A stretch of 64,000 bases of DNA from positions 62,001 through 126,000 of the forward strand of contig CAZPQM010000002.1 in NCBI GenBank assembly GCA_964588995.1, given 5' to 3'. A model generated the notes under the pieces. It was not told where the DNA came from, ran no database searches, and saw only the letters and a list, made by a program, of their open reading frames with translations. Source of the DNA: CAZPQM01 sp964588995 (GTDB lineage Bacteria; Pseudomonadota; Alphaproteobacteria; Rickettsiales; UBA8987). Made by a program: the position numbers and the translations under genes. This document shows positions 43,470 to 52,447 of the stretch, piece after piece (the first letter of the stretch is position 1; every line of letters begins with the position of its first letter).

Positions 43470-44252
43470 ATGAAAGAGACCAAACTTAAACCGTTCAAAA
43501 TGCCCGAAGCGTATCAAGATAAACGCTTTGTGTTTCTCCGCTGCCCCATGGACGGGCTGACGATGCAGGAAACGGTGGATATCATTGCCGAAGCCATTGA
43601 AAAAGGACAGGCGGTTCAGCATGTCGTGGTGAATACGGCGAAGCTTGTCAATGTGCAGAAAGATCAGGAGCTTAAGCATAATGTCGCAGAGAGCGACATC
43701 ATCAACATTGATGGGCAGGGCGTGGTTTGGGGTGCGCGTTTGATGGGCCATAAAGTGCCGGAACGGGTCACCGGCGTTGACCTGATGGACGCGCTCATGG
43801 CACTGTGTGCGGAAAAAGGCTACCGGCCTTACATCCTCGGGGCAACGGAGGTGGTGCTCTACAAGGCGGTTGAGAATATTAAAAAAACCTATCCTGCTAT
43901 CGAATTTGCTGGGTATCGCAACGGGTATTTCGATAAGGAAGAAGAGGCGAACGTGATGCAGGAGATTGTCGATACGAAGCCGGATATGCTCTTTATCGCC
44001 ATGCCGTCGCCGCATAAAGAACGGATCATGACGCAATATAAAGACAAGCTGCGTATTCCCTTTATGATGGGGGTCGGCGGCTCGGTCGATGTGTTCGCAG
44101 GCGTGACGAAGCGCGCGCCTAAATGGATGCAGAAATGCGGGCTGGAATGGTTCTACCGTATTATGCAGGAGCCAGGGCGGATGTGGAAGCGCTATCTGGT
44201 AACGAACACGAAATACGTGTTTTACCTGCTTCGGGAAATTATCTGGCGTTAG
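43470..44252 (+). CDS. WecG/TagA/CpsF-family glycosyltransferase
   Basis: A 260-residue GT26 transferase. Family motifs include VVNTAKLVNVQKDQELKHN, NIDGQGVVWGARLMG, FIAMPSPHKERI and MGVGGSVDVFAGVTKRAPKW. WecG adds ManNAcA to lipid-linked GlcNAc and TagA adds ManNAc; next to WecB and WecC, ManNAcA or ManNAc transfer is the most likely job. No wecA initiating transferase is visible in the window. It is a peripheral membrane enzyme. Confidence 0.92.
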   Translation: MKETKLKPFKMPEAYQDKRFVFLRCPMDGLTMQETVDIIAEAIEKGQAVQHVVVNTAKLVNVQKDQELKHNVAESDIINIDGQGVVWGARLMGHKVPERVTGVDLMDALMALCAEKGYRPYILGATEVVLYKAVENIKKTYPAIEFAGYRNGYFDKEEEANVMQEIVDTKPDMLFIAMPSPHKERIMTQYKDKLRIPFMMGVGGSVDVFAGVTKRAPKWMQKCGLEWFYRIMQEPGRMWKRYLVTNTKYVFYLLREIIWR

Positions 44253-44262
44253 CGCCGGGATG

Positions 44263-45330
44263 TTATTGCACTAGTTGATTATATAAAGTTGTAATTTGCT
44301 CCGCGTATCGCGGCAGTGAAAAATGCTGTTGGTAAGCCTGACGCGCCGTACGGCCGAGGCGGTTTCGTCTATCCTTTGAGCTTACAAGCTGCTCAAGCGC
44401 TTGCTGTAAAGCGGCTACATCTTTTGCTGGAACGAGCAGGCCATTTTTTCCCGATGTGATCATATCCGGCAGCGTACCCACCTCGGTCGCGACAATAGCG
44501 AGCCCGTGCGCCATTGCTTCAATAACCGAAAGCGGTTGATTTTCGACATGCGACGGCAGGACCAGTATATCCGCTGAGTGAAACAGCGCATCGAGCTCGG
44601 CCTGTTCCAGCCATCCGGGAAAAGTGACACGCTCCTCAATACCCGCCTCTTTTGCTAGTTGGCTGTAGTGTGCAATATCGCCCGACCCGGCAATCGTAAG
44701 CTTCCATTTCAGCCTCTGTACGTCGGGCGCGGCGAGCGCTTCGATCAATTCCTCTAGCCCTTTACGCGGCAGCACATGGCCGACAAAAATCAGGTGAGGT
44801 GTGTCTGATACTGTGCGCTCTACCGTCTTTGGTTCGGGTACGGCATTATAGATAATCGAAATGCGGTCCGGCGCAACGTCCAGCTCTTCATTAAGAAAAC
44901 GCTTCCAATGCTCGCCAAGGACTACGGTATGATCTGTACCGTGAAATAAGGCACGAATGCGGCGCTGGCGAGAAGCAGGGCTGGTTTGGTAAAACGCCTG
45001 AAACCCGCCGCCATGCAGGTGAATAACCGTTTTCACGCGAAACAGGCTGGCGATACGAAACAAAATATATTTCCGTGTAAAGCTTCCCTTGCTGGCAAGA
45101 TTAAGATGCAGAATATCAACGCGCCTAAGTAGGCAGGCAGCGAATATGCGCAAGCACGCTAAACAAAAAACAAGGGTCGCTTGCATTTTACCCCCGTTCC
45201 CCCGGGTCTGCAGTTGGGTGCATGTAACCTCTTTTACATACCGGTCAATATAATCTTTCAGATACACCATCTGCTTGACGATACCGCCACGGCCATAGCG
45301 ATTGCCCGGAGTTGCCAGATAAATCCGCAT
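44263..45330 (-). CDS. Glycosyltransferase family 4
   Basis: A 355-residue GT-B transferase. The start IYLATPGNRYGRGGIVKQM and the donor domain with LIFVGHVLPRKGLEELIEAL and LPSHVENQPLSVIEAMAHG (the E-x7-E motif) are typical of GT4. Its start shares one base with the stop of the CapK-like gene, so it is the third gene of an operon running from the two-domain dehydrogenase. Donor and acceptor are unknown. Confidence 0.9.
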   Translation of the reverse strand: MRIYLATPGNRYGRGGIVKQMVYLKDYIDRYVKEVTCTQLQTRGNGGKMQATLVFCLACLRIFAACLLRRVDILHLNLASKGSFTRKYILFRIASLFRVKTVIHLHGGGFQAFYQTSPASRQRRIRALFHGTDHTVVLGEHWKRFLNEELDVAPDRISIIYNAVPEPKTVERTVSDTPHLIFVGHVLPRKGLEELIEALAAPDVQRLKWKLTIAGSGDIAHYSQLAKEAGIEERVTFPGWLEQAELDALFHSADILVLPSHVENQPLSVIEAMAHGLAIVATEVGTLPDMITSGKNGLLVPAKDVAALQQALEQLVSSKDRRNRLGRTARQAYQQHFSLPRYAEQITTLYNQLVQ

Positions 45331-46748
45331 CAGCGATATGGCTCCAGATTCAGCTTCTGATTGATAAAGGTGCGCTTACCGTTTGCTGTGTTGAACGGAA
45401 TATCGTCGACGATCTGTAACGTAAACCGAATCGACTCGCCGTTTTTACGCTGAATTTCCTCTACAAAAGGACGCAGCTCCGCCTCGCTTACCCCCGGTTG
45501 GGGCACGACCCGGATACTCACCTCGCCAGGCACATCCTGATAGAGCTGAAAGGCATGCAGCTTTGCATAGACGGGGGAGTGGATATTGATGGCCGACATG
45601 GAAGTGAGCTCTCCTCCCTTGCCGACTGCATATTCCTCGCCCCATCGCCCCTGAATATCACGCCAGCGTGCACGGTAGTGATTCACTTCATCTGCGGGAT
45701 GGACAAGCGTTGCGATATCTTCTGTATCATAGCGGAGCAGTGGCATCGCCATCGACAAAAACCCGGTCCCGATGATGCGCCCGCTTTGCCCGGCTTCGGT
45801 GATAATATCACCCTGCTCGTCCACCAGTTCGCCGTATCCATAGAGCGGCTCAACATCATAGAGGTTCGGATCATCTCCCACCTGCCCTGCAATGAGCACC
45901 TTCTCGCTCATCCCATAATACTTCATGATTTTCGCATGCGGAAAGGCGCGCTGAAAGGTCTCCAGCTGGTGCGGCTGTGTCGCCTCAGAGACCGGGAGAA
46001 TACCTTTTAGCCGTCTGGGCGCTTCCCAACCGGCATTCAGCACATAACGCGCAAACACGATAATGCTCGATGGGTAGCCGTGGATAAAATCTGCCTTATA
46101 TTCCTCAATAAGCTGGCAGAAAAGCTCCATATTATCAGGTTTGAAATGAAACGGCGATAGGCGTAGCTCTTTCAAAGCTGCATCGAAATACCATGGCTTA
46201 TCATCAACTTTTTCAAAGTGTATGCCACGAAATACAGCACGAGTGTGTTTGCCCGCCTCAAAGCCAATACGAGACCAAAAATGTGTAACATAGGCAAGCT
46301 CTTTTACACCACGGTCTTTATCAAGGAAAAACTGCAGCGGACGGCCGGAACTGCCACTGGTTGAGGCGACATCCGTATCCTCTTTCGGTTTGGCAAGAAA
46401 GGCTTCCGGGTCATTGCGAAGATCCTCCTTCGTGAGGATCGGCAGCTTACGCAACGCCTCAAATGTGAAGCGATCAATATCGGGTATCCCGCCATAGGTT
46501 TTGTGAAAAAGCGATTGGTAATACGGGGTCTTAGCCGCGAAAGACATCAGCTCTCGTAGCTTCTGCAAGCGCGCCTCACGCGTAAAGTCCGGGTCCGCTT
46601 GCGCCGTGAGAATAGCCTGCCTTGTGTCAAAAAATGTGCGACCATACTTCAGCTTCAGCGGCAGCAGATCAATCAGCGGGCTGAGCTGCGCCTGCGTTTT
46701 CGGCGATGCACCGGCATACCAGTTCCGCAGATTATTGAGCACGGTCAC
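45330..46748 (-). CDS. CapK/phenylacetate-CoA ligase-like adenylate-forming enzyme
   Basis: A 472-residue member of the CapK branch of the PaaK-like adenylate-forming superfamily. The P-loop-like motif is ASTSGSSGRPLQFFLDKD (about 127-144), and MKYYGMSEKVLIAGQ and LLRYDTEDIATLV are the further core motifs. CapK-type proteins occur in capsule clusters and probably activate an acyl or amino acid group that decorates a sugar; the real substrate is unknown. It overlaps the upstream two-domain gene by 4 bp and the GT4 gene by one base. Confidence 0.86.
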   Translation of the reverse strand: MTVLNNLRNWYAGASPKTQAQLSPLIDLLPLKLKYGRTFFDTRQAILTAQADPDFTREARLQKLRELMSFAAKTPYYQSLFHKTYGGIPDIDRFTFEALRKLPILTKEDLRNDPEAFLAKPKEDTDVASTSGSSGRPLQFFLDKDRGVKELAYVTHFWSRIGFEAGKHTRAVFRGIHFEKVDDKPWYFDAALKELRLSPFHFKPDNMELFCQLIEEYKADFIHGYPSSIIVFARYVLNAGWEAPRRLKGILPVSEATQPHQLETFQRAFPHAKIMKYYGMSEKVLIAGQVGDDPNLYDVEPLYGYGELVDEQGDIITEAGQSGRIIGTGFLSMAMPLLRYDTEDIATLVHPADEVNHYRARWRDIQGRWGEEYAVGKGGELTSMSAINIHSPVYAKLHAFQLYQDVPGEVSIRVVPQPGVSEAELRPFVEEIQRKNGESIRFTLQIVDDIPFNTANGKRTFINQKLNLEPYR

Positions 46749-48907
46749 ATCGTCACCTTTTCACCGCGTGTTAAGGATTCGACCGCGAGTAAGGTAAGTC
46801 GTGAGGTGTCGATGAGGCAGTCAAAATCTATCGGCATCGGCTGGCCTTGCTTAATACTGGCGACCCAGGCCTGCATTTCCTGCTGCTGCCCTTTATCATT
46901 CTTAAAGCCACCATGCGTTTTCGCCTTTTTATCACCGCGGTAGAGGGTTAGCGTTTCAAAGTTCAGCATGTGTGCGGTCACGCCGCCACCAATCACTTCC
47001 AGCGTCTCTTTCGGCGTTTTGCTACCCCCTTGTGTCAGGTAATGCAGTGTCGCGACCGAGCCGTCGGCATAATTCACTATCACGCTCATATTATCCGCAT
47101 CATCATGCGTGGCTTGTTCCGCACGAATCGCCGTGGCATACACGGAAACCGGGCGGCTACCGGTCAAATACGCAAATACATCCAGAAAATGCCCGGCCTC
47201 GCCAACAAACCGTCCGCCCTGATCCTTATCGTTAATCCACGCATCGGCCGGTAGCGCCCCGGCATGCACGCGATATTGCAGCGTCAGCGGGGAGTCGTCG
47301 GGTAGTGAGGCTTTCAATTGCTGGATAATAGGTGAAAAACGGCGATTGAACCCGACCATCAGCTGATGATTTCCGCTCGACCCTGCCGCCTGTACAACCT
47401 GCTCCAGCCCGGCATTATCAATCGCAAGCGGTTTTTCGACAAAAACTGCTTTTCCCGCCTCAAGCGCCTGAGCCGCAAACCGTGCATGGCTTGCATGCCG
47501 CGTTGCGATCAACACCGCATTGATCTGCTCGTCACGTAAAATCTGTTTATAATCCGTACTATGCGCAGCGAAATTAAACTTATTTGCCGCATTTTTGCAC
47601 GAAAGCGAGGTTGCCGTAGCCACATGTGCAAGATAAGCATCCTTATGCTGTTTCAAGTGCGGCAATAACATACTAGAGGCATAATTGCCCGCGCCGATAC
47701 AGCCAATCGCCACCGCATCCTGCGGCGCAGTGACCTGTGTCAGCTTCGGCTTGATATGTTTTAGGGATGCCGCCTTATCATACTCAAACAGTAGCCCTAA
47801 CCCGCTAACCTCTCCGGCATGGATTTTCTCATAAATTCTATCGGCTTCGGCAAAGGGGTAGACCTGATCGATGATGGCGCCCATATTCAGTTTATTATGC
47901 GCAAGCAGTTGCATGAATGCCTGCAGGTTTCTCCCCTCCGTCCAGCGGACATAACCAATGGGATAGTCGATCCCCTTATCCTCATAATGCGGATCATAGC
48001 GCCCTGGCCCGTAAGAGCGCGAAAAGCGGAACTCCACCTCTTTCTTGAAAGATTCGTTATAGGGCAGATCCATGCGGGTTTTGCCGACACAGACAATCCG
48101 CCCCCGGTCTCGCACCAGCTCAAGCGCCTGCTCCAGCGGCTCATTGCTATCACTGCCGACGGTCAGGAAAACGCAATCGGCACCGTGTGACTGCGTCAGG
48201 CGCATGAGTTGCTCGGTTATGCGTTCATCATCGGGCCGACCGCTCGCATACGCACCGGAAGCAATCGCACGCTCACAGCGCGATTCGGATAAATCAATAC
48301 CGATCACCGTTACACCGCTTGCAACCGCGATCTGCGTCAATAGCTGCCCGACCAGACCGAGGCCGATTACAACGACCGTTTCGCCGAGCGTGCATTCCCC
48401 TTGCCGGAACCCATGCATTGCAATACTACCCATTGTAGTAAAGGCGGCGTTCTGCATATCGACCGTATCCGGCACGGGCACGACCAGATTCACCGGTACC
48501 ATATTATAATCGGCGTGGTTGGCTACACCCGCTCCGGCGCAGGCCACTTTCTGCCCAACCGTATATTCCGTCACACCGCCCCCCACCGCTTCCACGACAC
48601 CGGAACAGCTATAGCCAAGCGGGGTGAGCGAATCGAGGCGATTCATCACTTTCTGGTAGGTTGCTTTGAGCCCTTGCTGCTTGGCGGTGTTGATCACCTG
48701 CTTGACCTGATCCGGCCGCGCCTTCGCCTTTTGCAGCAGGTTCATTTTACCTTCGCGTAGCTTCATCCCCTCGGTGCCAAGCGAAATCACGCTGTAATGA
48801 TTCCGCACGAGCACATGGCCTGATTTCAACGCGGGCGGATCCACCTCTTCCAAGGTGATCGCGCCACTCTTATAATTCTGTGCGATTTGTTTTGCTGTAT
48901 CGGACAT
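46745..48907 (-). CDS. Two-domain oxidoreductase: zinc alcohol dehydrogenase plus Gfo/Idh/MocA
   Basis: A 720-residue fusion. Residues 1 to about 350 are a medium-chain dehydrogenase (VVIGLGLVGQLLTQIAVASG as NAD motif, with GYSCSGVVEAVGGGV before it). Residues from about 380 are a Gfo/Idh/MocA domain (IGCIGAGNYASSMLLPHL, then VFVEKPLAID and AGHFLDVFAYLTG). Such fusions are common in O-antigen and capsule loci, often beside heparinase-like and CapK genes, and probably alter a nucleotide sugar. I chose the ATG at 48907, where the dehydrogenase domain begins; upstream in-frame residues do not look coding. It is first in the operon. Confidence 0.87.
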   Translation of the reverse strand: MSDTAKQIAQNYKSGAITLEEVDPPALKSGHVLVRNHYSVISLGTEGMKLREGKMNLLQKAKARPDQVKQVINTAKQQGLKATYQKVMNRLDSLTPLGYSCSGVVEAVGGGVTEYTVGQKVACAGAGVANHADYNMVPVNLVVPVPDTVDMQNAAFTTMGSIAMHGFRQGECTLGETVVVIGLGLVGQLLTQIAVASGVTVIGIDLSESRCERAIASGAYASGRPDDERITEQLMRLTQSHGADCVFLTVGSDSNEPLEQALELVRDRGRIVCVGKTRMDLPYNESFKKEVEFRFSRSYGPGRYDPHYEDKGIDYPIGYVRWTEGRNLQAFMQLLAHNKLNMGAIIDQVYPFAEADRIYEKIHAGEVSGLGLLFEYDKAASLKHIKPKLTQVTAPQDAVAIGCIGAGNYASSMLLPHLKQHKDAYLAHVATATSLSCKNAANKFNFAAHSTDYKQILRDEQINAVLIATRHASHARFAAQALEAGKAVFVEKPLAIDNAGLEQVVQAAGSSGNHQLMVGFNRRFSPIIQQLKASLPDDSPLTLQYRVHAGALPADAWINDKDQGGRFVGEAGHFLDVFAYLTGSRPVSVYATAIRAEQATHDDADNMSVIVNYADGSVATLHYLTQGGSKTPKETLEVIGGGVTAHMLNFETLTLYRGDKKAKTHGGFKNDKGQQQEMQAWVASIKQGQPMPIDFDCLIDTSRLTLLAVESLTRGEKVTM

Positions 48908-49205
48908 AATTGCCACTACCTTAGCTATTTTTGAAAACGCTACCATAACCATAAGTAGCCTGCCAATAAAAGCGCTTCTACCCATCAGCCTCATGCCCAA
49001 TTACACGATCTGCCGTGTCAGAAATGTCTGATTCGGTGTGAATAAAAACAGTTCGCAGCGTTATTCCGCTAATAGTTGTGCACTTACAGGCACAACCTTA
49101 TACGAATATCACAGGAAAGAATGAAACAGGGAAGGATTGCTTGCAAATCGTTAATCGATTTGAAACAAGTCGAAATATGTTAGCAAAATGGGGAAGTTAA
49201 CACTG
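48908..49205. promoter_or_regulatory. Divergent control region between capsule operons, with two inverted repeats
   Basis: This 298 bp gap separates the two-domain dehydrogenase operon from wza. It holds GTTGTGC (49075-49081) opposed to GCACAAC (49090-49096) and, nearer wza, CAAATCG (49144-49150) opposed to CGATTTG (49156-49162). Each is a 7 bp perfect arm with a short spacer, as in a dimeric operator. The regulator is unknown and no clear promoter was identified. Confidence 0.4.
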
Positions 49206-50279
49206 ATGCGTCATCTGGCACTACTCTGCGGGGTTGCAACCCTTGCTTCCTGCGGCTATGAGACTGTAAACCTGTCGACGCAAACAACTGCCGATTACAC
49301 GGTAATACCCATTAGCGAAGCCGTTAAATCACCTCCTTTGCATTACTCAACCGCTTCAACGGAAGAGATGCCCACCGCCAAGCGCTCTCAGGAATACACC
49401 TATTTGATCGGCCCAAGTGACCGTATTCAAATAATCCTCTACATCGTAAACCCTGAGGGTAATGGAGGCTTAATGCGGATTATTCCGCAGGATGCCCCTA
49501 TTTCAAGCGAAACGGAATACATAGTCGATGATACAGGCTATATTCGCGTTCCCTTTGCAGGGCGCATTAAAGCTGCAGGGAAATCCGTTAATGCGCTGCA
49601 CCAAGAGCTCCACAACGCGTTATCTAACTATTTTGTGGAGCCGCAGTTAAAAGTAGGCGTATCGACTTTTAGCAGTAGCCGTGCAGTGATAACAGGGGAA
49701 GTGGGGCAGCAGAAGGAGCTTATCCTCACCGATAAACCCATGACGGTGATGGAGGCGTTAAGCTCGGCAGGCGGCTATTCGCAGGCGGCGGATTTAAGTC
49801 AAGTCAGGTTGACCCGTGTCGATGGGGAAACCGAAACGATAGATTTGCGCAGCAGCTTGTTAGGGGGTGAACCGGTTTATAACCCCGTTCTTCAAACCGG
49901 AGATACCCTACATATTCCGCGCAACCATGGTAATGAAGTATTTATGCTCGGTGAGGTGGTCAACAACCAGATTCTTCAACTCAATAACCGTGATATGACC
50001 TTAACAAGTGCCCTATCGGCGGCAAGAGGGATAAACCCGATCACGGCCCAGCCTTCTGAAATATACGTAATTCGGGAGCTTCACGATGAAACATGGGTAT
50101 TTCACCTCGATGCCAGTTCGCCCTCAGCCTATATCGAAGGTGACAATTTTTTATTGCAGCCGCGCGATGTCATCTATGTGGGCGCACGCCCCATTACGGA
50201 CTGGAGCCGTTACATAAATCAATTGATTCCAAGCTCGATATCGCAACTGGTTAATAGGAATAATTATGAAGGGAACTGA
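49206..50279 (+). CDS. wza: Polysaccharide export outer-membrane lipoprotein (Wza/OPX)
   Basis: A 357-residue OPX-family channel subunit for capsule export. The lipobox LASCG places the lipidated Cys at residue 16 with the start at 49206, which has GGGGAAG 9 nt upstream; an ATG at 49188 is possible but lacks a site. The poly-export domain starts YLIGPSDRIQIILY, followed by YIRVPFAGRIKAAGKSV, and SLBB-type repeats follow (VITGEVGQQKELIL, VFMLGEVVNNQIL). It overlaps the kinase gene wzc by 14 bp. Confidence 0.93.
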   Translation: MRHLALLCGVATLASCGYETVNLSTQTTADYTVIPISEAVKSPPLHYSTASTEEMPTAKRSQEYTYLIGPSDRIQIILYIVNPEGNGGLMRIIPQDAPISSETEYIVDDTGYIRVPFAGRIKAAGKSVNALHQELHNALSNYFVEPQLKVGVSTFSSSRAVITGEVGQQKELILTDKPMTVMEALSSAGGYSQAADLSQVRLTRVDGETETIDLRSSLLGGEPVYNPVLQTGDTLHIPRNHGNEVFMLGEVVNNQILQLNNRDMTLTSALSAARGINPITAQPSEIYVIRELHDETWVFHLDASSPSAYIEGDNFLLQPRDVIYVGARPITDWSRYINQLIPSSISQLVNRNNYEGN

Positions 50280-52407
50280 GGCCTTTGGATCGTATGCGGA
50301 ATTTGAACGGCCGGCTTCTTCGTCAGCTGGCTATCATGCCATTGATATGCGTAAATACCTGAATGAGCTGAGCCAGTCTAAATTCACAGTGGCTCTATTC
50401 GCATTTGTATTTGCACTTGCCGGGGCGTTTTTTGCACTGCGTCCTCAACCTTATCATGCTGTGGCAACCTTAAAGCTGGAGGGAAGCGGCTTAGGCGGCA
50501 TAATACAATCCGGTGGGTTAAATATAGATTCGGAAATTGGCACGATTAACTCCTGGACAACCGTCAGCAAGGTGCTGGACCGTATGCAGTATTACGCGGT
50601 TGTAGAATCGGAAAAGCGCCCAAACTGGTTTTCCAATTTTATGAATGTGCTTCATTCGGAGCAACCCGGTGGAGCCGAATCGCTGGACGATAAACCCTCT
50701 ATTCAGGTTAAGCACCTGCATTTACCGACCGTGTTGGATGGCCAGCAACTCATCTTTAAAATCATATCGATTAACACCTATATTCTCACCACTGCTGACA
50801 ATAACATCGTCTTTACCGGCGAATTCGGTCGAACCTATACAGATTCGAATGCCAATATCGCCGACAGCCGCGATAGTTTTATTATTCACATCGAAAATCA
50901 TAACGCGCCTATCGGAAGCCTGTTTTACGTTAATCCACTTTCAACCGATGCCATGATTACGCATGTGCTTCAAAAAATGGACGTCACGAAACGGAGCTCC
51001 CATCCTAACTCCAGCCTGATAGATGTCGATATTGTACATTATAATCCACAGTTCGCCCGAAGCTTTTTGAGCGCGCTGGTCGATTATTACATTGACAGTA
51101 CGGCATCTCAGAAAAATGCGTCTAGTGAGAAAATACGCCGAAATTTTCAGGAAGAGATTTCCGACCTTAAGCAGCAGATAGAACATCGCGAAAAGGAACT
51201 GACACGCTTTTTTGCGGAAAACGGCACCATCAATATCCAAGAAGAAACAAAGCTTTTGTTAAATAATATTCTTTCACTCGAGAACCAATTACTTGAAGCG
51301 GAGATGGAATTAGCGCAGGCGAAACTGATCTATCAAAATGAACATCCATCGTTAGAAATTTTGAAAGACCGCGTTATAAGACTTCGGGCCAGATTAGAAA
51401 ATATTGAACGTCGCGGCGAATCCTTACCCCTCTTGCAAAGTCGGCTATTTAGCTTACAGCGTGAACTTGATGTCGCAACCGACTTATACAGCGCTGCGAT
51501 TGAACGATATGCCCGTCTGGAAGCCCAAATGGTGAGTGCAGCCGGTCAGGCTCATATTGTTAACGAGCCACGAATCAAACCGGATGCACTTCGTAATCAG
51601 CTGGCGCAGGTGGTCGTATTATCTGTCATTATGGGTATTTTAATTGCGCTAAGCCTGATCTTACTTCGCCTTACTGCCCGGGTTCAGCGTATTGAAACTA
51701 TCGATGACTTGCAATCCATTTCCATGTTCCCGGTAGTTGGTACCGTTCCGCACGATAAACACGAGGCACAAAAGGGCAGTAAGGGCCAAACCTCCGTGTT
51801 ATTTAGCAATCGCCGCAGCCCCACTATTACCAATCTAAAGACAATTGAATCCCAGTTTCACTACCTGACCCATGGCGCAAACAACAATGTGGTTGCCTTT
51901 ACCAGCGATGTTGAAGGGCAGGGTAAAAGTTTTCTGGCACTCAATCTTGCACTTTTATCGGCTAGCCGCCGCAAAACACTTTTTATCGATTGTGATATTA
52001 AACATTCCAGCATTCATAAAGTGTTAAAGTGTGCTCGTATGCCCGGCCTTTCTGATATTATTACAGGGAACACGAACTTCGAAGATGCGTTGGTTGAGAT
52101 TACGGAAGAGAAGTTTTACTACTTACCACCCGGGCTAAAATTAATGAATTATCAACCCCTCATGGATAAACGCCGCCTTAGTGATTTAATTGAAAAAACA
52201 TCCAAAAGCTTCGACATTGTGATCATCGACTTTCCGGCCTTTAGCCAGTTACATGGGCGTACGGACTTACTGGATGCGGCGGGTACCCTGTTTCATGTGG
52301 TGAAACATGGCCGAAACGTGCAGGATCTTGAACTCTACTTAGAAAAGTTCGATGACGATAATCAGGTTAATTCCCTGCTGCTTAATAATGTGCCAAACGT
52401 AAAATAA
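50266..52407 (+). CDS. wzc: Wzc-type polysaccharide co-polymerase / tyrosine autokinase
   Basis: A 713-residue inner-membrane protein that sets chain length and couples Wzx/Wzy synthesis to Wza export. The Wzz domain follows a helix at about 40-60, a periplasmic coiled coil spans about 280-420, and a second helix lies at about 445-465. The cytoplasmic BY-kinase has Walker A EGQGKSFLALNLAL (about 548-561) and Walker A' TLFIDCDIKHSS (about 571-582). The C-terminus ends NNVPNVK without the tyrosine cluster usually autophosphorylated, and no Wzb phosphatase is encoded nearby, so phospho-control may be absent or different. Confidence 0.9.
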   Translation: MKGTEAFGSYAEFERPASSSAGYHAIDMRKYLNELSQSKFTVALFAFVFALAGAFFALRPQPYHAVATLKLEGSGLGGIIQSGGLNIDSEIGTINSWTTVSKVLDRMQYYAVVESEKRPNWFSNFMNVLHSEQPGGAESLDDKPSIQVKHLHLPTVLDGQQLIFKIISINTYILTTADNNIVFTGEFGRTYTDSNANIADSRDSFIIHIENHNAPIGSLFYVNPLSTDAMITHVLQKMDVTKRSSHPNSSLIDVDIVHYNPQFARSFLSALVDYYIDSTASQKNASSEKIRRNFQEEISDLKQQIEHREKELTRFFAENGTINIQEETKLLLNNILSLENQLLEAEMELAQAKLIYQNEHPSLEILKDRVIRLRARLENIERRGESLPLLQSRLFSLQRELDVATDLYSAAIERYARLEAQMVSAAGQAHIVNEPRIKPDALRNQLAQVVVLSVIMGILIALSLILLRLTARVQRIETIDDLQSISMFPVVGTVPHDKHEAQKGSKGQTSVLFSNRRSPTITNLKTIESQFHYLTHGANNNVVAFTSDVEGQGKSFLALNLALLSASRRKTLFIDCDIKHSSIHKVLKCARMPGLSDIITGNTNFEDALVEITEEKFYYLPPGLKLMNYQPLMDKRRLSDLIEKTSKSFDIVIIDFPAFSQLHGRTDLLDAAGTLFHVVKHGRNVQDLELYLEKFDDDNQVNSLLLNNVPNVK

Positions 52408-52447
52408 CCCTGGCTTTCAAAAAAGCTATTGTGCTGCTGCGGCGTTA

